In this document: piece by piece, positions 9,936 to 19,282 of the stretch | Position numbering within the stretch: the first letter of the stretch is position 1 | Layout of the letters: every line of letters begins with the position of its first letter | Origin: Rhynchopus euleeides | Lineage: Eukaryota; Euglenozoa; Diplonemea; Diplonemida; Diplonemidae | Assembly (NCBI GenBank): GCA_963210315.1 | Contig: OY723315.1 | Span: 1,364,001-1,428,000 of the forward strand | Direction: 5' to 3' | DNA length: 64,000 bases | Program-made: the position numbers and the translations under genes | Notes under the pieces: model-generated | The model's input: only the letters and a program-made list of their open reading frames with translations | What the model was told of the DNA's origin: nothing | Databases searched by the model: none

Positions 9936-11417
9936 ATGGATGCATACTTGCGGGACAGCAGGACCGGGGAGCTGCGCGACATCGTCGTCGAGGTTGACAG
10001 CATGCCTGCCGAGGTGCAGGCCATCGCGAAAGAGATTTTCGGCTACCCTGAGAAGGTGCCCCTGTCTGAGCTGCAGCTGTCAGTGGACGGGCAGACGATG
10101 TGCAGCAGCGACGCTCTGGGCAGCACGCCGGGTGTGGAGTGTGGCTGTGTCATTGACGTGGAGCACGTGCTGCCCCTGGGTCACTACGTCGACCAACTGC
10201 GTCGCGGCCGGACCACACTGCAGCTTGTGCCCTACTGGGTGCAGCAGAACCCCAGTGCAGTGCTAGCTGCTCTCAAGAGGACACCTTCAGCCCTGCAGAC
10301 GGCGCGCCAGTCGCTCAGGGCGGATGTGAGTTTTGTCCTGGAGGCCCTTCGGGTGAACCGCCATGCCCTGTGGTATGCAGACAGTTCCCTGAAGGTGGAT
10401 CGTGAGTTTATTCTGGCCGCGCTCCTGTGGAACACCGACGCCCTGCAGTACGCCCATGCATCGCTGAGGGCCGACCGGGAGTTTGTCCTATCCACTCTTC
10501 AGGACCACCCCAAGGCCTTGTTCCAACTGCCAGACTCTCTGAAGGGGGATCAGGAGGTTGTTCTGGCAGCCCTTGGGAGTAACCTAAATTCTGTGCGGGA
10601 CGCGCATGAATCTTTGAAGGCCGACCAGGCGTTCCTGGTGGCTGCTGTTCAGAAGAGGCCTAATGTGCTGAAGGATGCGGATCAATCCCTGAAGGCCGAC
10701 AGGAAGGTAGTTCTGGCTGCTGTTCAAAAGAAACCTAGTGTATTGAGGCACGCGCATGAATCCATGAGAACTGATAGGGAAGTCGTTCTCGCCGCTGTTC
10801 AAGTTTTCCCACGCGTCCTGCACGAGTTGGATGAATCCCTGAAGGCTGATCGGGAAATTGTTCTGGCCGCTATTCAGGGTGACGGCACTGATTTGGAGTA
10901 TGCCCATGAATCCCTGAAGGCTGATCGGGAAATTGTCGTCGCTGCTGTTGGAAAGTATTGCCACCCCTTCAAATATGCAGCAGAATCGCTGAAGGCCGAC
11001 CAGGATTTTATTCTAGGTCTCATTCAAAGTGCTGGGTGTGAGGTCCTGGAGTACGCACATCGATCTCTCACGGCCGATCGGGGGTTTGCACGGGCAGCCA
11101 TTCAGAAGGACGTGAATGCCCTAAGATACTTGCGCGGATCCCTGAGGCAGGACCCGGATATCCTCCTGTGTGCTGTCCAGCGGCACTCCAGCGCGATGCA
11201 CAGCGTACCCCACTGCCTGCGGTCCGATCGGGATTTCATTCGGGCTGCTGTTCAGAAGCAACCCGCCGCTCTGCATCATGCGTCCGAAGATCTGAAGGCG
11301 GATCAGGATTTCCTCCTGTTCATTGTTCGAAGCGACATACGTGCCCTGGAGTTTGTGCCCAGCTCCCTGAAGGCCGCTCTGAAAGCGCTTCGAGACACAG
11401 AAGGAATCAACGTGTAA
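9936..11417 (+). CDS. DUF4116 repeat protein, copy 2 (diverged C-terminus)
   Basis: Same 493-codon structure as copy 1: ubiquitin-like N-terminal region, then about 14 DUF4116 repeats. The first 295 or so residues are identical to copy 1. From about 10820 to the end there are 17 amino-acid replacements (for example Arg to His, Ala to Asp, Asp to Gly, Ser to Ile), with only about three silent changes noticed over the whole gene. The frame is intact. The upstream region is altered by the 631-bp element and a deletion, so expression may differ. Downstream, the permease of the other copies is replaced by the NTPase-nuclease gene. Confidence 0.85.
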   Translation: MDAYLRDSRTGELRDIVVEVDSMPAEVQAIAKEIFGYPEKVPLSELQLSVDGQTMCSSDALGSTPGVECGCVIDVEHVLPLGHYVDQLRRGRTTLQLVPYWVQQNPSAVLAALKRTPSALQTARQSLRADVSFVLEALRVNRHALWYADSSLKVDREFILAALLWNTDALQYAHASLRADREFVLSTLQDHPKALFQLPDSLKGDQEVVLAALGSNLNSVRDAHESLKADQAFLVAAVQKRPNVLKDADQSLKADRKVVLAAVQKKPSVLRHAHESMRTDREVVLAAVQVFPRVLHELDESLKADREIVLAAIQGDGTDLEYAHESLKADREIVVAAVGKYCHPFKYAAESLKADQDFILGLIQSAGCEVLEYAHRSLTADRGFARAAIQKDVNALRYLRGSLRQDPDILLCAVQRHSSAMHSVPHCLRSDRDFIRAAVQKQPAALHHASEDLKADQDFLLFIVRSDIRALEFVPSSLKAALKALRDTEGINV

Positions 11418-11731
11418 GCTTCGGGCGATACGCCGGGCGGCCAGTGGAAAGGGATGTATTGGCGTACACTCGCCTTGCCTGGGGCAAGGAGACTCCAGTT
11501 GTAAAGGGCTTCCAATCGGCTTCCGAGGTTTTGCGCTGTGCCGGTGGTGGGTCAGGACCCTCTAGCCTGCTCCAGCGGACCCCCGGGATCACGACTGTAC
11601 CGTCACACACACACACGAGTAATGTTGGGTGACGAAACCCCATGGGGGCGCTCGCTACCAGTCACAGCTCGTCAGTCAGTGAGGGGAAGTGGGGCCTCGC
11701 TCGCCTTTTCTCACTCAGTCAACTGGGAGCT

Positions 11732-12008
11732 GCTGGGAAGATGGTGGAGGGTCACCAATATTGTGAGGCGGCTCATTTTTCAGCATTTCTGAGCGAAAAT
11801 CCTGACGGCAAATGATTACTGGACAGCTCGCCCACCCACACCACCCACCCAGCGGGTCCCCCCTATAGATTTTTTTCGTCGAGCGTACACCGCACCGACC
11901 AGGGAGAGTGTTCCTCTCGACTGCGCTCTCTACAGACAGGGTTTTCAGCGGGTTCGGGTAGGTGTAGCTGGGTTTCGTTTTACTCTCACAGCAGGTGCAG
12001 TCGCGGAG
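11732..12008. other. Junction between duplication copy 2 and NTPase-nuclease gene
   Basis: Unique DNA. A sequence around 11757-11800 (ttgtgaggcggctca, then gcatttctgagcgaa) recurs in the same direction at about 14599-14643 downstream of the next gene, so the gene lies between imperfect direct repeats of roughly 40 bp. Confidence 0.4.
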
Positions 12009-14366
12009 ATGAATATGCGATGCGGGCTCGGCCGACAGATGCGCACGGCCGTGACAGCGCTGAGTTCCACCTCATTGAGGAAGCCGGAGCGTCGTGTTCG
12101 CACAATCAGGCGCTCGAAGACCGGCCGCGTGGCGGCCTCGCAATACGCACACCGTGACATCGCAGCGATGAGGGAGCGCGAAGCGAAGGACCGGCTCATC
12201 GCAAGCGTGCCGTATGTCATGCGGAGGCAGGGCTACAAAGCTCTTGCTGCACACCTCAACGACCCGCAACACACTGGTGATCGCTGCTCCCTGCCGTGCA
12301 ACACAGGCCCGGCAGGCTCGGGGAAGACCGTGCTCCAACGTCAGAATATGCTGCAGGCGGCGCGCGACTTCGGGTTCTTAGCGGTGGAGATTGAGTTCAA
12401 CGGGATTCAGCCTCTTGACGAGTCCGAGAAGGAAGCAGACTTCGCCCGGCTCGTTGCCAATCGCATCTTGTGCTACCTCCCGGAGTACCGCTACCGGTCG
12501 TGGTATCGGTGTTTGCAAGCAATCGCAGAAGACTTTGAAGGGAAGGCCGCGTCTCCACTGAGAGTTATTGAGGAAGCAGTGCAGGTGCTGAAGAAGGCGC
12601 TGAACCACGAGGGCCCCGTGCTGCTCGCAGTGGACGAGTTGGTCAAAGCCCCCGGCAACGGAAGGATCAATCTGTCCAAGCTTTCTAGGATCCAGGACAC
12701 TTCGCTGTGCAGCGGCAACGCCAACGACAGGATCTTTCTTGCCGTGTCTGTGTACAACCTCGTGGACCTGGGGACGTTCGTCACCGATTCGAAACGCGAG
12801 CTGGTGCACCAGCAGCTGCCACCCATCCTGCCGTTGTTGCTGGACTCGGAGATGAAGGAATGCTTGCCGCCCTGGCTGCAGGTCTTCTTCAACGAGGAGA
12901 GGCGTAAGGAGGTGCCGGCGCCGAAAGAAATCGGAAGCGTCGCGACGCTGCTGACCGAGAGCGGAGGTCACCCGCGACGGGTCGAAGCCCTGCTGCGTAA
13001 AGTGGAAGCGATCGGCCGCGAGATGCGGGGCACCAATCCGAACTCCAACGAGTCTGAGCTGCTGGTGTCGCAACTGCAATCAGTGGCTGACCACAAGAAA
13101 GAGTGCCTGGAAGCGATGAACGCCAAGCTGGATCTTCGTCACGTGGGGAGAGACCTTTCAGTTTTCGTGCGGAAAGCTGACGACAAAGATGACAGTGCAC
13201 TTGTGCTGCTGAAGTACTTGTTTACAACGGTGAATATGCAGGATAGCGAAGCACGGATTCTGCGGTCCGCAACCACGTACCACTACCAGTTGGTGCCGCA
13301 TAGCTCTGGTCACGTCGGGTACCTCCCGCTGCCTGCACTGCAGGAGTTCTGTGAGAAACTGAAGAGGAGCCACAACAAGGAGGTGATTTCATATATTACA
13401 CATGCGAAAGGTGTTGCGGACGCCAACCTTTCCGCCACACGCAACGCGAAGCAGAGGAGCACTCACTTCGAGATGGGCATGTTCCACGCACTCTGTGGAG
13501 CGGCCCTTGCACAGGATGGTCTCACAGAGGACATGTTTCGCCATCCACCAGAGAACCTGCCAAAGACCAGCTGCACAGAGCTCGAGTGGGTTGAAGACGT
13601 CAAGCTCTTCCCGCTTGCAGTGGAGTCCGGGAAGGAGCTTCGCATCTGTGACAACAAGACGCTCCGCCGCATCTTGTCAGTCGGTGCGGTCAACAAGCAA
13701 GACAAGTCGTTGACAGGGCTTGCGTTTGTTCCGACGGACACCTGGAATACGTGTGACTTTGTGTTGGTGCTGCCGACTGCGGACATGAGGCGTGCGGGGC
13801 GTGTTGTGTTCGCTGTGCAGTGCAAGCACTGGCAGGGGGAACTGGCGGGCGGGAGGGGCCTTCACTCTCTGGCATACTTCCGCTACGGGCGGCACTTTTT
13901 CGAAGCGGACCAGGTGTACCTGCAGAAGAAGGGAGCGGCCAAAAGGTATGCCCGCTCGTGGCCACTTTCCGTGTCTCGAACCGCATGTGTCTTTCACAGC
14001 ACCGCAAATTCGTTTCGGGAGGAGTTCTGCAGCATCATCGAGCAGAACGAGGACTCGGACACGAGGGTGGTGTTTGTGCTGGCGACGGTGAACGATGTCA
14101 TGCTGGCGGATGTGGATCCGAACGTGTTCAACGGGGTGAACCTTCCGGACGACGCGAAGTACAGGAGCACAGCGCTGCTGGAGGACGAGGGGTTGATGGA
14201 CCTGCAGCACATGTGCGGCTGGTGCCCCACTGTGGGGTACGGTGCACTGCTGGCGGAGAAGGTGCGGGAGTTTCCTTTTGTGCCCCAGAATCAAGAGGAG
14301 GGGTCGGGGGGCTGGATCTGCTTCCTGAAGCGTTTGGCAGTGCTGCTCTTCAGGGCGTGGCGTTGA
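12009..14366 (+). CDS. P-loop NTPase with C-terminal restriction-nuclease-like domain (Crinkler/RHS type)
   Basis: Encodes 785 residues in one frame. Residues about 99-106 are a Walker A loop (GPAGSGKT). A Walker B strand ends in VLLAVDE near 204-210, and a SGGHPRR segment near 320 fits a STAND/AAA-like sensor region. The C-terminal third contains CDFVLVLP (about 581-588) followed by VFAVQCKHW (about 600-608). This D...QxK pattern fits motif II/III of the PD-(D/E)XK nuclease fold. NTPase plus such a nuclease is the described core of Crinkler-RHS (CR) proteins of oomycetes, kinetoplastids and other protists, linked to selfish or host-interaction roles. The N-terminus is Arg-rich, without signal peptide or an obvious LFLAK motif. 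Start: first ATG of the frame; the next Met is two codons on. It could instead be an unrelated NTPase-nuclease fusion. Confidence 0.7.
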   Translation: MNMRCGLGRQMRTAVTALSSTSLRKPERRVRTIRRSKTGRVAASQYAHRDIAAMREREAKDRLIASVPYVMRRQGYKALAAHLNDPQHTGDRCSLPCNTGPAGSGKTVLQRQNMLQAARDFGFLAVEIEFNGIQPLDESEKEADFARLVANRILCYLPEYRYRSWYRCLQAIAEDFEGKAASPLRVIEEAVQVLKKALNHEGPVLLAVDELVKAPGNGRINLSKLSRIQDTSLCSGNANDRIFLAVSVYNLVDLGTFVTDSKRELVHQQLPPILPLLLDSEMKECLPPWLQVFFNEERRKEVPAPKEIGSVATLLTESGGHPRRVEALLRKVEAIGREMRGTNPNSNESELLVSQLQSVADHKKECLEAMNAKLDLRHVGRDLSVFVRKADDKDDSALVLLKYLFTTVNMQDSEARILRSATTYHYQLVPHSSGHVGYLPLPALQEFCEKLKRSHNKEVISYITHAKGVADANLSATRNAKQRSTHFEMGMFHALCGAALAQDGLTEDMFRHPPENLPKTSCTELEWVEDVKLFPLAVESGKELRICDNKTLRRILSVGAVNKQDKSLTGLAFVPTDTWNTCDFVLVLPTADMRRAGRVVFAVQCKHWQGELAGGRGLHSLAYFRYGRHFFEADQVYLQKKGAAKRYARSWPLSVSRTACVFHSTANSFREEFCSIIEQNEDSDTRVVFVLATVNDVMLADVDPNVFNGVNLPDDAKYRSTALLEDEGLMDLQHMCGWCPTVGYGALLAEKVREFPFVPQNQEEGSGGWICFLKRLAVLLFRAWR

Positions 14367-14679
14367 TTGCCAGCTCAGCCAGGAGGCTCGGTGTGACCTA
14401 TTTTTCGCACACAACAAGAAGAAAGCTTGTCACAGTGAAAAAGATAGTTGGCAGCGCTTTGGGTGACAAACACAATCTACCTTGCCTTGTTGCTATGACT
14501 GTGCGCACATTCACACCAACCTTCATCAGGCAAAACACGTGGGAGGCCTTCGCTCTGTGCCACTGTGTGTCAAACTGTGTCACTTTGCAGCCAGTGTTGT
14601 GAGGCGGCTCACCATTCCTCACTTCTCTGCATTTCTGAACGAAGGCCCCCGTGAGGTTTGTTCACCCGGGTTTGACGCA
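14367..14679. repeat. Dispersed repeat downstream of NTPase gene
   Basis: Sequence 14500-14665 is a diverged match to 27075-27245 (shared ctctgtgccactgt, aactgtgtcact, gccagtgt, then a gaggcgg segment). Sequence 14430-14530 matches 55278-55375 (cacagtgaaaaagata, then ggcagcgct and gtgacaaa). It is therefore an old interspersed repeat. Element boundaries are not clear. Confidence 0.5.
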
Positions 14680-14687
14680 CAAACAAC

Positions 14688-17600
14688 CAGGCCTGGGCGG
14701 GGAACCAGCCCTTTTTCCGGGTTTTTTGGGTCGGGGAACCAGGTTTTTTCTAAGAATTTTTACAAGGGATTTTTTGCTCACCCCCCCACAGGTTTCAGGC
14801 GCGTGCCCGTCAGGCGGGACTTTTTCTATGATTTCTACGATGAAAACCACCCCCCCGCCCCCACCCCCCCCCCCCTTCTAAGAACGATGATGGCTCACTC
14901 GGAAGTTTCGGCGTCCGAAACGTACGCCCACTCTCCCCAATCCTCCTCCATGTCGACATCGATGTCGACATGGACGCGGGCCCTTTTCTCCTGGGGCTCC
15001 TCGGGGTGCGGCCCAACCTCCCTCCTGCGCTCTGCCGGTGCCGCCTGTGTGGGAGGCAGCTGCGGCGGTTCTTCCGGCTGAGGTGTGGGGAGTGTCGATG
15101 GGGTGCCCGGGGTCGATGAAGCGGGGAGCTGGAAGGTGACATGTTGCAGGGTGGCTGGAGGCACGACGGGGGGTGCGGCATCTGCAAGCAACGAAGTGAG
15201 GAAGGGATCCTCAGGGACTTCCTCCACGAGGCTGACAATCGACAATGCATCGGCGTTGTCATCTTCCCAGCTGCCGTCCGATTCCTCATCACAATCCTCC
15301 ACGCCAGCAAATAGAGAACCCATGGCTGCATCGAGGTCAACGAGCTCCACGGTTGTCAGAGTTGGAAGAGGCGTCAGGGAACGCGCAGTGAAGCGGCGCT
15401 TCTTGTTGGCGAGGAACGTGTTGACTGTTTCTTCAACGATGATCTTGCGCGCCGCGTCATCATGTGACAGCTCTAGAGTGATGCCCAGTTCTTGAGAGAT
15501 GCTTGCGGCAGAGAGTGCCTTCCGGAACGATCCCCTCATGCGCGTTACAACTGAAAAAGCAGCCTCCACAAACACAGTCGAGGGTGACAGTGCCACCATG
15601 GCCTCAAGCACTATCGCAAACGTCGAACTCTCGGATTCCAGCAAGAAGTCGACGACAAACTCTTTCAGAAGGTTCCCCCTGAGATCTGTGCATTCCAACC
15701 GCAGCTTCACCCACTCCATGCCGATGCTGAGAATCTCTGCCTGGTCGTAACCCAAGCGAGAAGCGAGCGCCATGAGGCACTCGCACGTGCTGTCCTTCCC
15801 ACTTGTCGCGAAGAAAGAGCTGAATGAGCGGCAGGGATACTCCTCCCACCTCTTGGCCAGGTCCTTGTAGATGGTGTGGCAGAGCTTTGAGCGCCAGGAA
15901 GTCATCTCGGCAACTACCCCCGGAGGCAACGATGTGGTTCCCTGGTTCTCATAGAACTTGGCTTCGTGCTTGCCAGGCTGGCGCGCCAGCACCTTATGCA
16001 CTGTCAGTGCATTCTGCAGGATGCTCTCCATCGACGAGAGCGACAGGTCTCGCTTCTGCAACGCCTCGCTCACCCCTTTATTGATGTCGAAGACGTCAGC
16101 CAAGATGCAAGTCGAGAGGGAATACTCGGGGGTGAGCTTGTGGAAGAAGAACGGCGGCGGCTGGATCTCCCCGAGCATAGCGACAGTGAAGTCAAAGTTC
16201 ACCACAGCCGCGTTCAGGCGACGGAACGTTGCAGCTGCCCAACGCACGGAGTGCTCCTTCGGGAAGGAGAGACATTTCCCACCGGAAATGATCTGCAGAG
16301 ACTTCTGCCTGGCGGTTGATCTGAAGAAGGCAAACCAGTGTCGGAGGAGGCGGCTATGTTCAACAACCTTTCGTGTCTTCTTGATGAGGCCGACGGACAG
16401 CTGGTGCATGTGGGCAGCATCATGCACATCGATGAGAGTGCATCCCCACGCGATCTCGAGCTTCCCCCTGAGACTCTTCATCGTTGATGCCCCGTCTGCC
16501 GCGAATCCCTTCAGCGAACGCCGCGCCCACTGCGACAGCTGGAGGCTGTCGAACAACTTGACCAGCTCGTCCTTCTGCGACTCTGCGTCAGCTTTCTTCA
16601 AGTCGACTGTGCCCACACACCAATCTTTCATAGCACAATCCGTCCTGCTGATCCCCGAAACGATGACGATCATCAAGTCGATGCGGGCGAACGTGGTACC
16701 GTCCACCTTCAGGGTTGCCGCCCGACACGCACGCACCGCACCCACCACTCCCCTCAGGAGCACCTCCCAGAGTATCGTCTGGAACTCCTTCGCGACTTTT
16801 CGAGAGTAGTGGGTGTCCAGGACATGCAGCCCCTTCCGCTTGTCGTCCTGCAACCTCGCACCCACACTGCTCAGCCCCTCCGCCCGTTGCGTCGCCGTTG
16901 CCACGTTGTACACCAGGTTGACCAGACTTGTGTACTGCTCGCTGGTCACCTTCACCTTCGCGCACAGCGTCTGCTTGGGGATATCTGTAGCTGTCACATT
17001 GGTGTTTTCACTCCCAGGCGTGGACAACTGCACTGCTCTCTTGTGCGCCGCACCACCCATGTGGCGGCGGATATTGCTTTGCTGGCGCCCAACTGTCGTG
17101 GCAGACATAGACGCTTCGCCGCGTGCATACCGGAGCAAGTGGGGTTGCTCCGAGAACTCCCCCTCCAGCTGCACCAAGAACGGTGCACACGTGGTGCACC
17201 TCCACCTCCCATCAGGGAGACGCACCACACCGGAGGCTGCAGCGTGGATCTTCCGCTGCTGCTTCTCCTGTATGGCGAGCTGTGCCTGCCGCTGCTGAAT
17301 CCGAAGGAGACCGTTCACCATTGAGCCCTCTGGCACGTACTTCTTGTTTGCTGCCATCAAAAGAAGGAAGTGCGCCTTTGCTGTGTCGAAGACAAGCCGC
17401 AAGGGGTACTGGGCCATCAACGACGGAAGAAGCAAGCCGAAGGTGCGAGGCTGTGTGGTGTCGACGATAGAAAAGTGAACATTTAAACCGCGGGATGTGC
17501 GGAAAGTCTGCAGGGCCACTGACGCGGTGTTGGTGTCCAACTCTTCGTCCACGAGGAATCTCGTATCCATCAATCGCGGACGCCTGAGCTTCACCGTGAG

Positions 17601-19282
17601 GGCCTCCGCTTCGGGGGAGTCAACGCCCTCCAGAAGCGCCGCAGCACTGGTACGCGTCGGCTCCGTAATGGGAATTGACCTTGCTAGGCAGTCAAGCACT
17701 CGGAGGCAGTAGTGTCCAGAACTGTATAGATCCCGTTGAACCCACCCTGGTACAAGCCCAATGTTGACGCCTCCGGTTGATTGGGCGAGCTTCATGGCGG
17801 TCAGCCATGGGGACAGTCGCCCGGCGCTGTCGAACGCGGCGACGTGGCACGCCCCTTCCCCGGTGTAGAAGGCGGCGTGGGGTGCAGGGGCGACAGGGGC
17901 GGCGGTGGTAGCTGCAGGAGAGGCGGCCAGGGGATCCGGAGGAGGAGGCGGCGGCGCATCATGCGAAGCATCGACGTCGTGCCCGTCACCGTCCGATGCC
18001 TCACGTGCGTACAGCACGAGTGCTGGCTTCGCGTTCGCACGATTGAACGGCGCCACAGAGCAATCCGTCACACGATCAGTCGTGATCGACTTCCACTTCA
18101 GAGTGGTGGCGGGGCCACGAGCGCACAGCGTCTCCCAGGCGATCCCCTTCGCGAGGGTCAGCCCGGACTTTGTGCACGATGCACCGACAAACCGGTACCG
18201 GTGATTCACCGGCTGCACCGTGCCCACCTGCACCACCCCGTTGCCGTCAACGCCAAGCTCACGAAGGGCGGAGAGGTCTCTTAATTCCTTGACGTTGACG
18301 GTTTCCGCAAGCTCCGTCAGGTGCTTCTGCTTCTCGCCGGATGCAGAAAACCGCTGCGTCGAGAGGAACAGGAGGTGCGGGGCCTTCTCGACGCAGAACT
18401 GCGCAGCCCGGACAGCACCACATGTGCACGGACCTTGCTTCTCCATAAATTGAGAAGCAACGCGCTGCACCTCGTCCTTCACGACGCCCAACATCACAAC
18501 CATGCTGTCTGTAATAGCTGTGCGGAACTCACCACAAGATGGGCAGCTGTAGACGGTGGCGCTTTTGGTGGTGCAGAGGTGCTTCAGGTGCGGGTGTTTG
18601 TGTCCGAGGGCGGAGAGACTGACGTCAGGGTTGGGTCGCTGCGGGTCCTGCGAGGTGATCATCTGGGGCTCGTTCTCATCGGGGGTTGTGCTCCGCAGGG
18701 ACTGGAGGAGGTTGCTCAATACACCTTGGCACTCCCGCAGTACTGTACATGCCAGCAGCTGGAGGATAGTTACAAAGCTGCCACTCCCCGACGCCACCCC
18801 CCTACTGGCCCCTTCAGGCCTGAAAGCCCAAAAGCTCCCGGAGATTTTTGCAGTGGTGCGCACCATATTCGCGGAGTACGTGAGGTTGGGTGAGTGTGAG
18901 GTCAGGGTCCTGTCGAAGGGTAGTCGAGTGGGAATAAATAGGGAGGTCCTCAGGAGTGCAATACAACAGCAATACACAGGCAACACACCAGCAACACGCA
19001 AACCGAGGCAAGAGGAGGTGGGCGGGGTCATCCTGCGGAGTCTCCAGTTGGCCAGCAAGGCGAACTGTACGGGGGAGAGACTTCCCTTCCATCCTTGTGT
19101 GCGCCCTGTCGACTGGGAAAATCTTAGAAAAAAAAATTTCCTCTGCGAAAAACCCTTAGAAAAAAAAATTTCCCTTACAAAATTCTTAGAAAAAAACTTT
19201 TTTTCCCCGTACAAAAGTTCTTAGAAAAAAAGTTCAGAATCCTGAAAGTGGGGAACCAGCCCCCCAGTTAGGAACAGCCCTG
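14688..19282. mobile_element. Complete hAT transposon, 4,595 bp
   Basis: The element begins CAGGCCTGG and ends AGCCCTG, i.e. CAGG(C/G)CTG at both ends, and is flanked by the perfect 8-bp duplication CAAACAAC (14680-14687 and 19283-19290). An 8-bp duplication and CAGG ends are typical of hAT. It carries a full transposase frame on the minus strand. Subterminal copies of TTCTAAGAA occur at both sides (14747 and 14875 on the left; at least four CTTAGAAAAAAA copies at 19122-19230 on the right). It interrupts a repeat (GGTTTGGCGCACAAACAACG) seen uninterrupted at about 7818 and 19334. Confidence 0.85.
14895..18866 (-). CDS. hAT-family transposase with BED/TTF-like zinc finger
   Basis: About 1,323 residues if started at ATG 18866, 70 bp after a TATTTATT box. 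The frame is open to 19214, but that extra part translates the A-rich subterminal repeats. A zinc-finger-like C-T-T-C...H-M-G-G-A-A-H segment lies near residues 553-610. The RNase-H-like core includes GFAADGAS (near 790), DVHDAAHMHQL (near 815) and VRWAAATFRR (near 878). The C-terminal EAAFSVVTRMRG (near 1105) is the hAT dimerisation signature. This layout resembles ZNF862/ZMYM-like hAT proteins. The N-terminal 550 residues contain several CxxC-type pairs and a Pro/Ala-rich linker. No stop interrupts the frame and the element ends are intact, so it may be active. The C-terminal tail is acidic. Confidence 0.85.
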   Translation of the reverse strand: MVRTTAKISGSFWAFRPEGASRGVASGSGSFVTILQLLACTVLRECQGVLSNLLQSLRSTTPDENEPQMITSQDPQRPNPDVSLSALGHKHPHLKHLCTTKSATVYSCPSCGEFRTAITDSMVVMLGVVKDEVQRVASQFMEKQGPCTCGAVRAAQFCVEKAPHLLFLSTQRFSASGEKQKHLTELAETVNVKELRDLSALRELGVDGNGVVQVGTVQPVNHRYRFVGASCTKSGLTLAKGIAWETLCARGPATTLKWKSITTDRVTDCSVAPFNRANAKPALVLYAREASDGDGHDVDASHDAPPPPPPDPLAASPAATTAAPVAPAPHAAFYTGEGACHVAAFDSAGRLSPWLTAMKLAQSTGGVNIGLVPGWVQRDLYSSGHYCLRVLDCLARSIPITEPTRTSAAALLEGVDSPEAEALTVKLRRPRLMDTRFLVDEELDTNTASVALQTFRTSRGLNVHFSIVDTTQPRTFGLLLPSLMAQYPLRLVFDTAKAHFLLLMAANKKYVPEGSMVNGLLRIQQRQAQLAIQEKQQRKIHAAASGVVRLPDGRWRCTTCAPFLVQLEGEFSEQPHLLRYARGEASMSATTVGRQQSNIRRHMGGAAHKRAVQLSTPGSENTNVTATDIPKQTLCAKVKVTSEQYTSLVNLVYNVATATQRAEGLSSVGARLQDDKRKGLHVLDTHYSRKVAKEFQTILWEVLLRGVVGAVRACRAATLKVDGTTFARIDLMIVIVSGISRTDCAMKDWCVGTVDLKKADAESQKDELVKLFDSLQLSQWARRSLKGFAADGASTMKSLRGKLEIAWGCTLIDVHDAAHMHQLSVGLIKKTRKVVEHSRLLRHWFAFFRSTARQKSLQIISGGKCLSFPKEHSVRWAAATFRRLNAAVVNFDFTVAMLGEIQPPPFFFHKLTPEYSLSTCILADVFDINKGVSEALQKRDLSLSSMESILQNALTVHKVLARQPGKHEAKFYENQGTTSLPPGVVAEMTSWRSKLCHTIYKDLAKRWEEYPCRSFSSFFATSGKDSTCECLMALASRLGYDQAEILSIGMEWVKLRLECTDLRGNLLKEFVVDFLLESESSTFAIVLEAMVALSPSTVFVEAAFSVVTRMRGSFRKALSAASISQELGITLELSHDDAARKIIVEETVNTFLANKKRRFTARSLTPLPTLTTVELVDLDAAMGSLFAGVEDCDEESDGSWEDDNADALSIVSLVEEVPEDPFLTSLLADAAPPVVPPATLQHVTFQLPASSTPGTPSTLPTPQPEEPPQLPPTQAAPAERRREVGPHPEEPQEKRARVHVDIDVDMEEDWGEWAYVSDAETSE

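Larger units (their letters stand above)
7815..11731 (+). repeat. Segmental duplication copy 2 (leader + DUF4116 only)
   Basis: The leader 7815-8505 matches 19331-20010, and 9137-11731 matches the DUF4116 part of copies 1 and 3. A 631-bp element (8506-9136) interrupts it. About 85 bp present at 2270-2350 of copy 1, plus shorter pieces, are missing near 9210-9265. Homology ends after cagtcaactgggagc at 11731, so the permease gene is absent and unrelated DNA follows. Confidence 0.85.

Noticed and set aside
19118..19214. N-terminal extension of the hAT ORF (19214 start)
   Set aside because: The extra residues translate the A-rich subterminal repeats; the Met at 18866 follows a TATTTATT box and precedes protein-like sequence.
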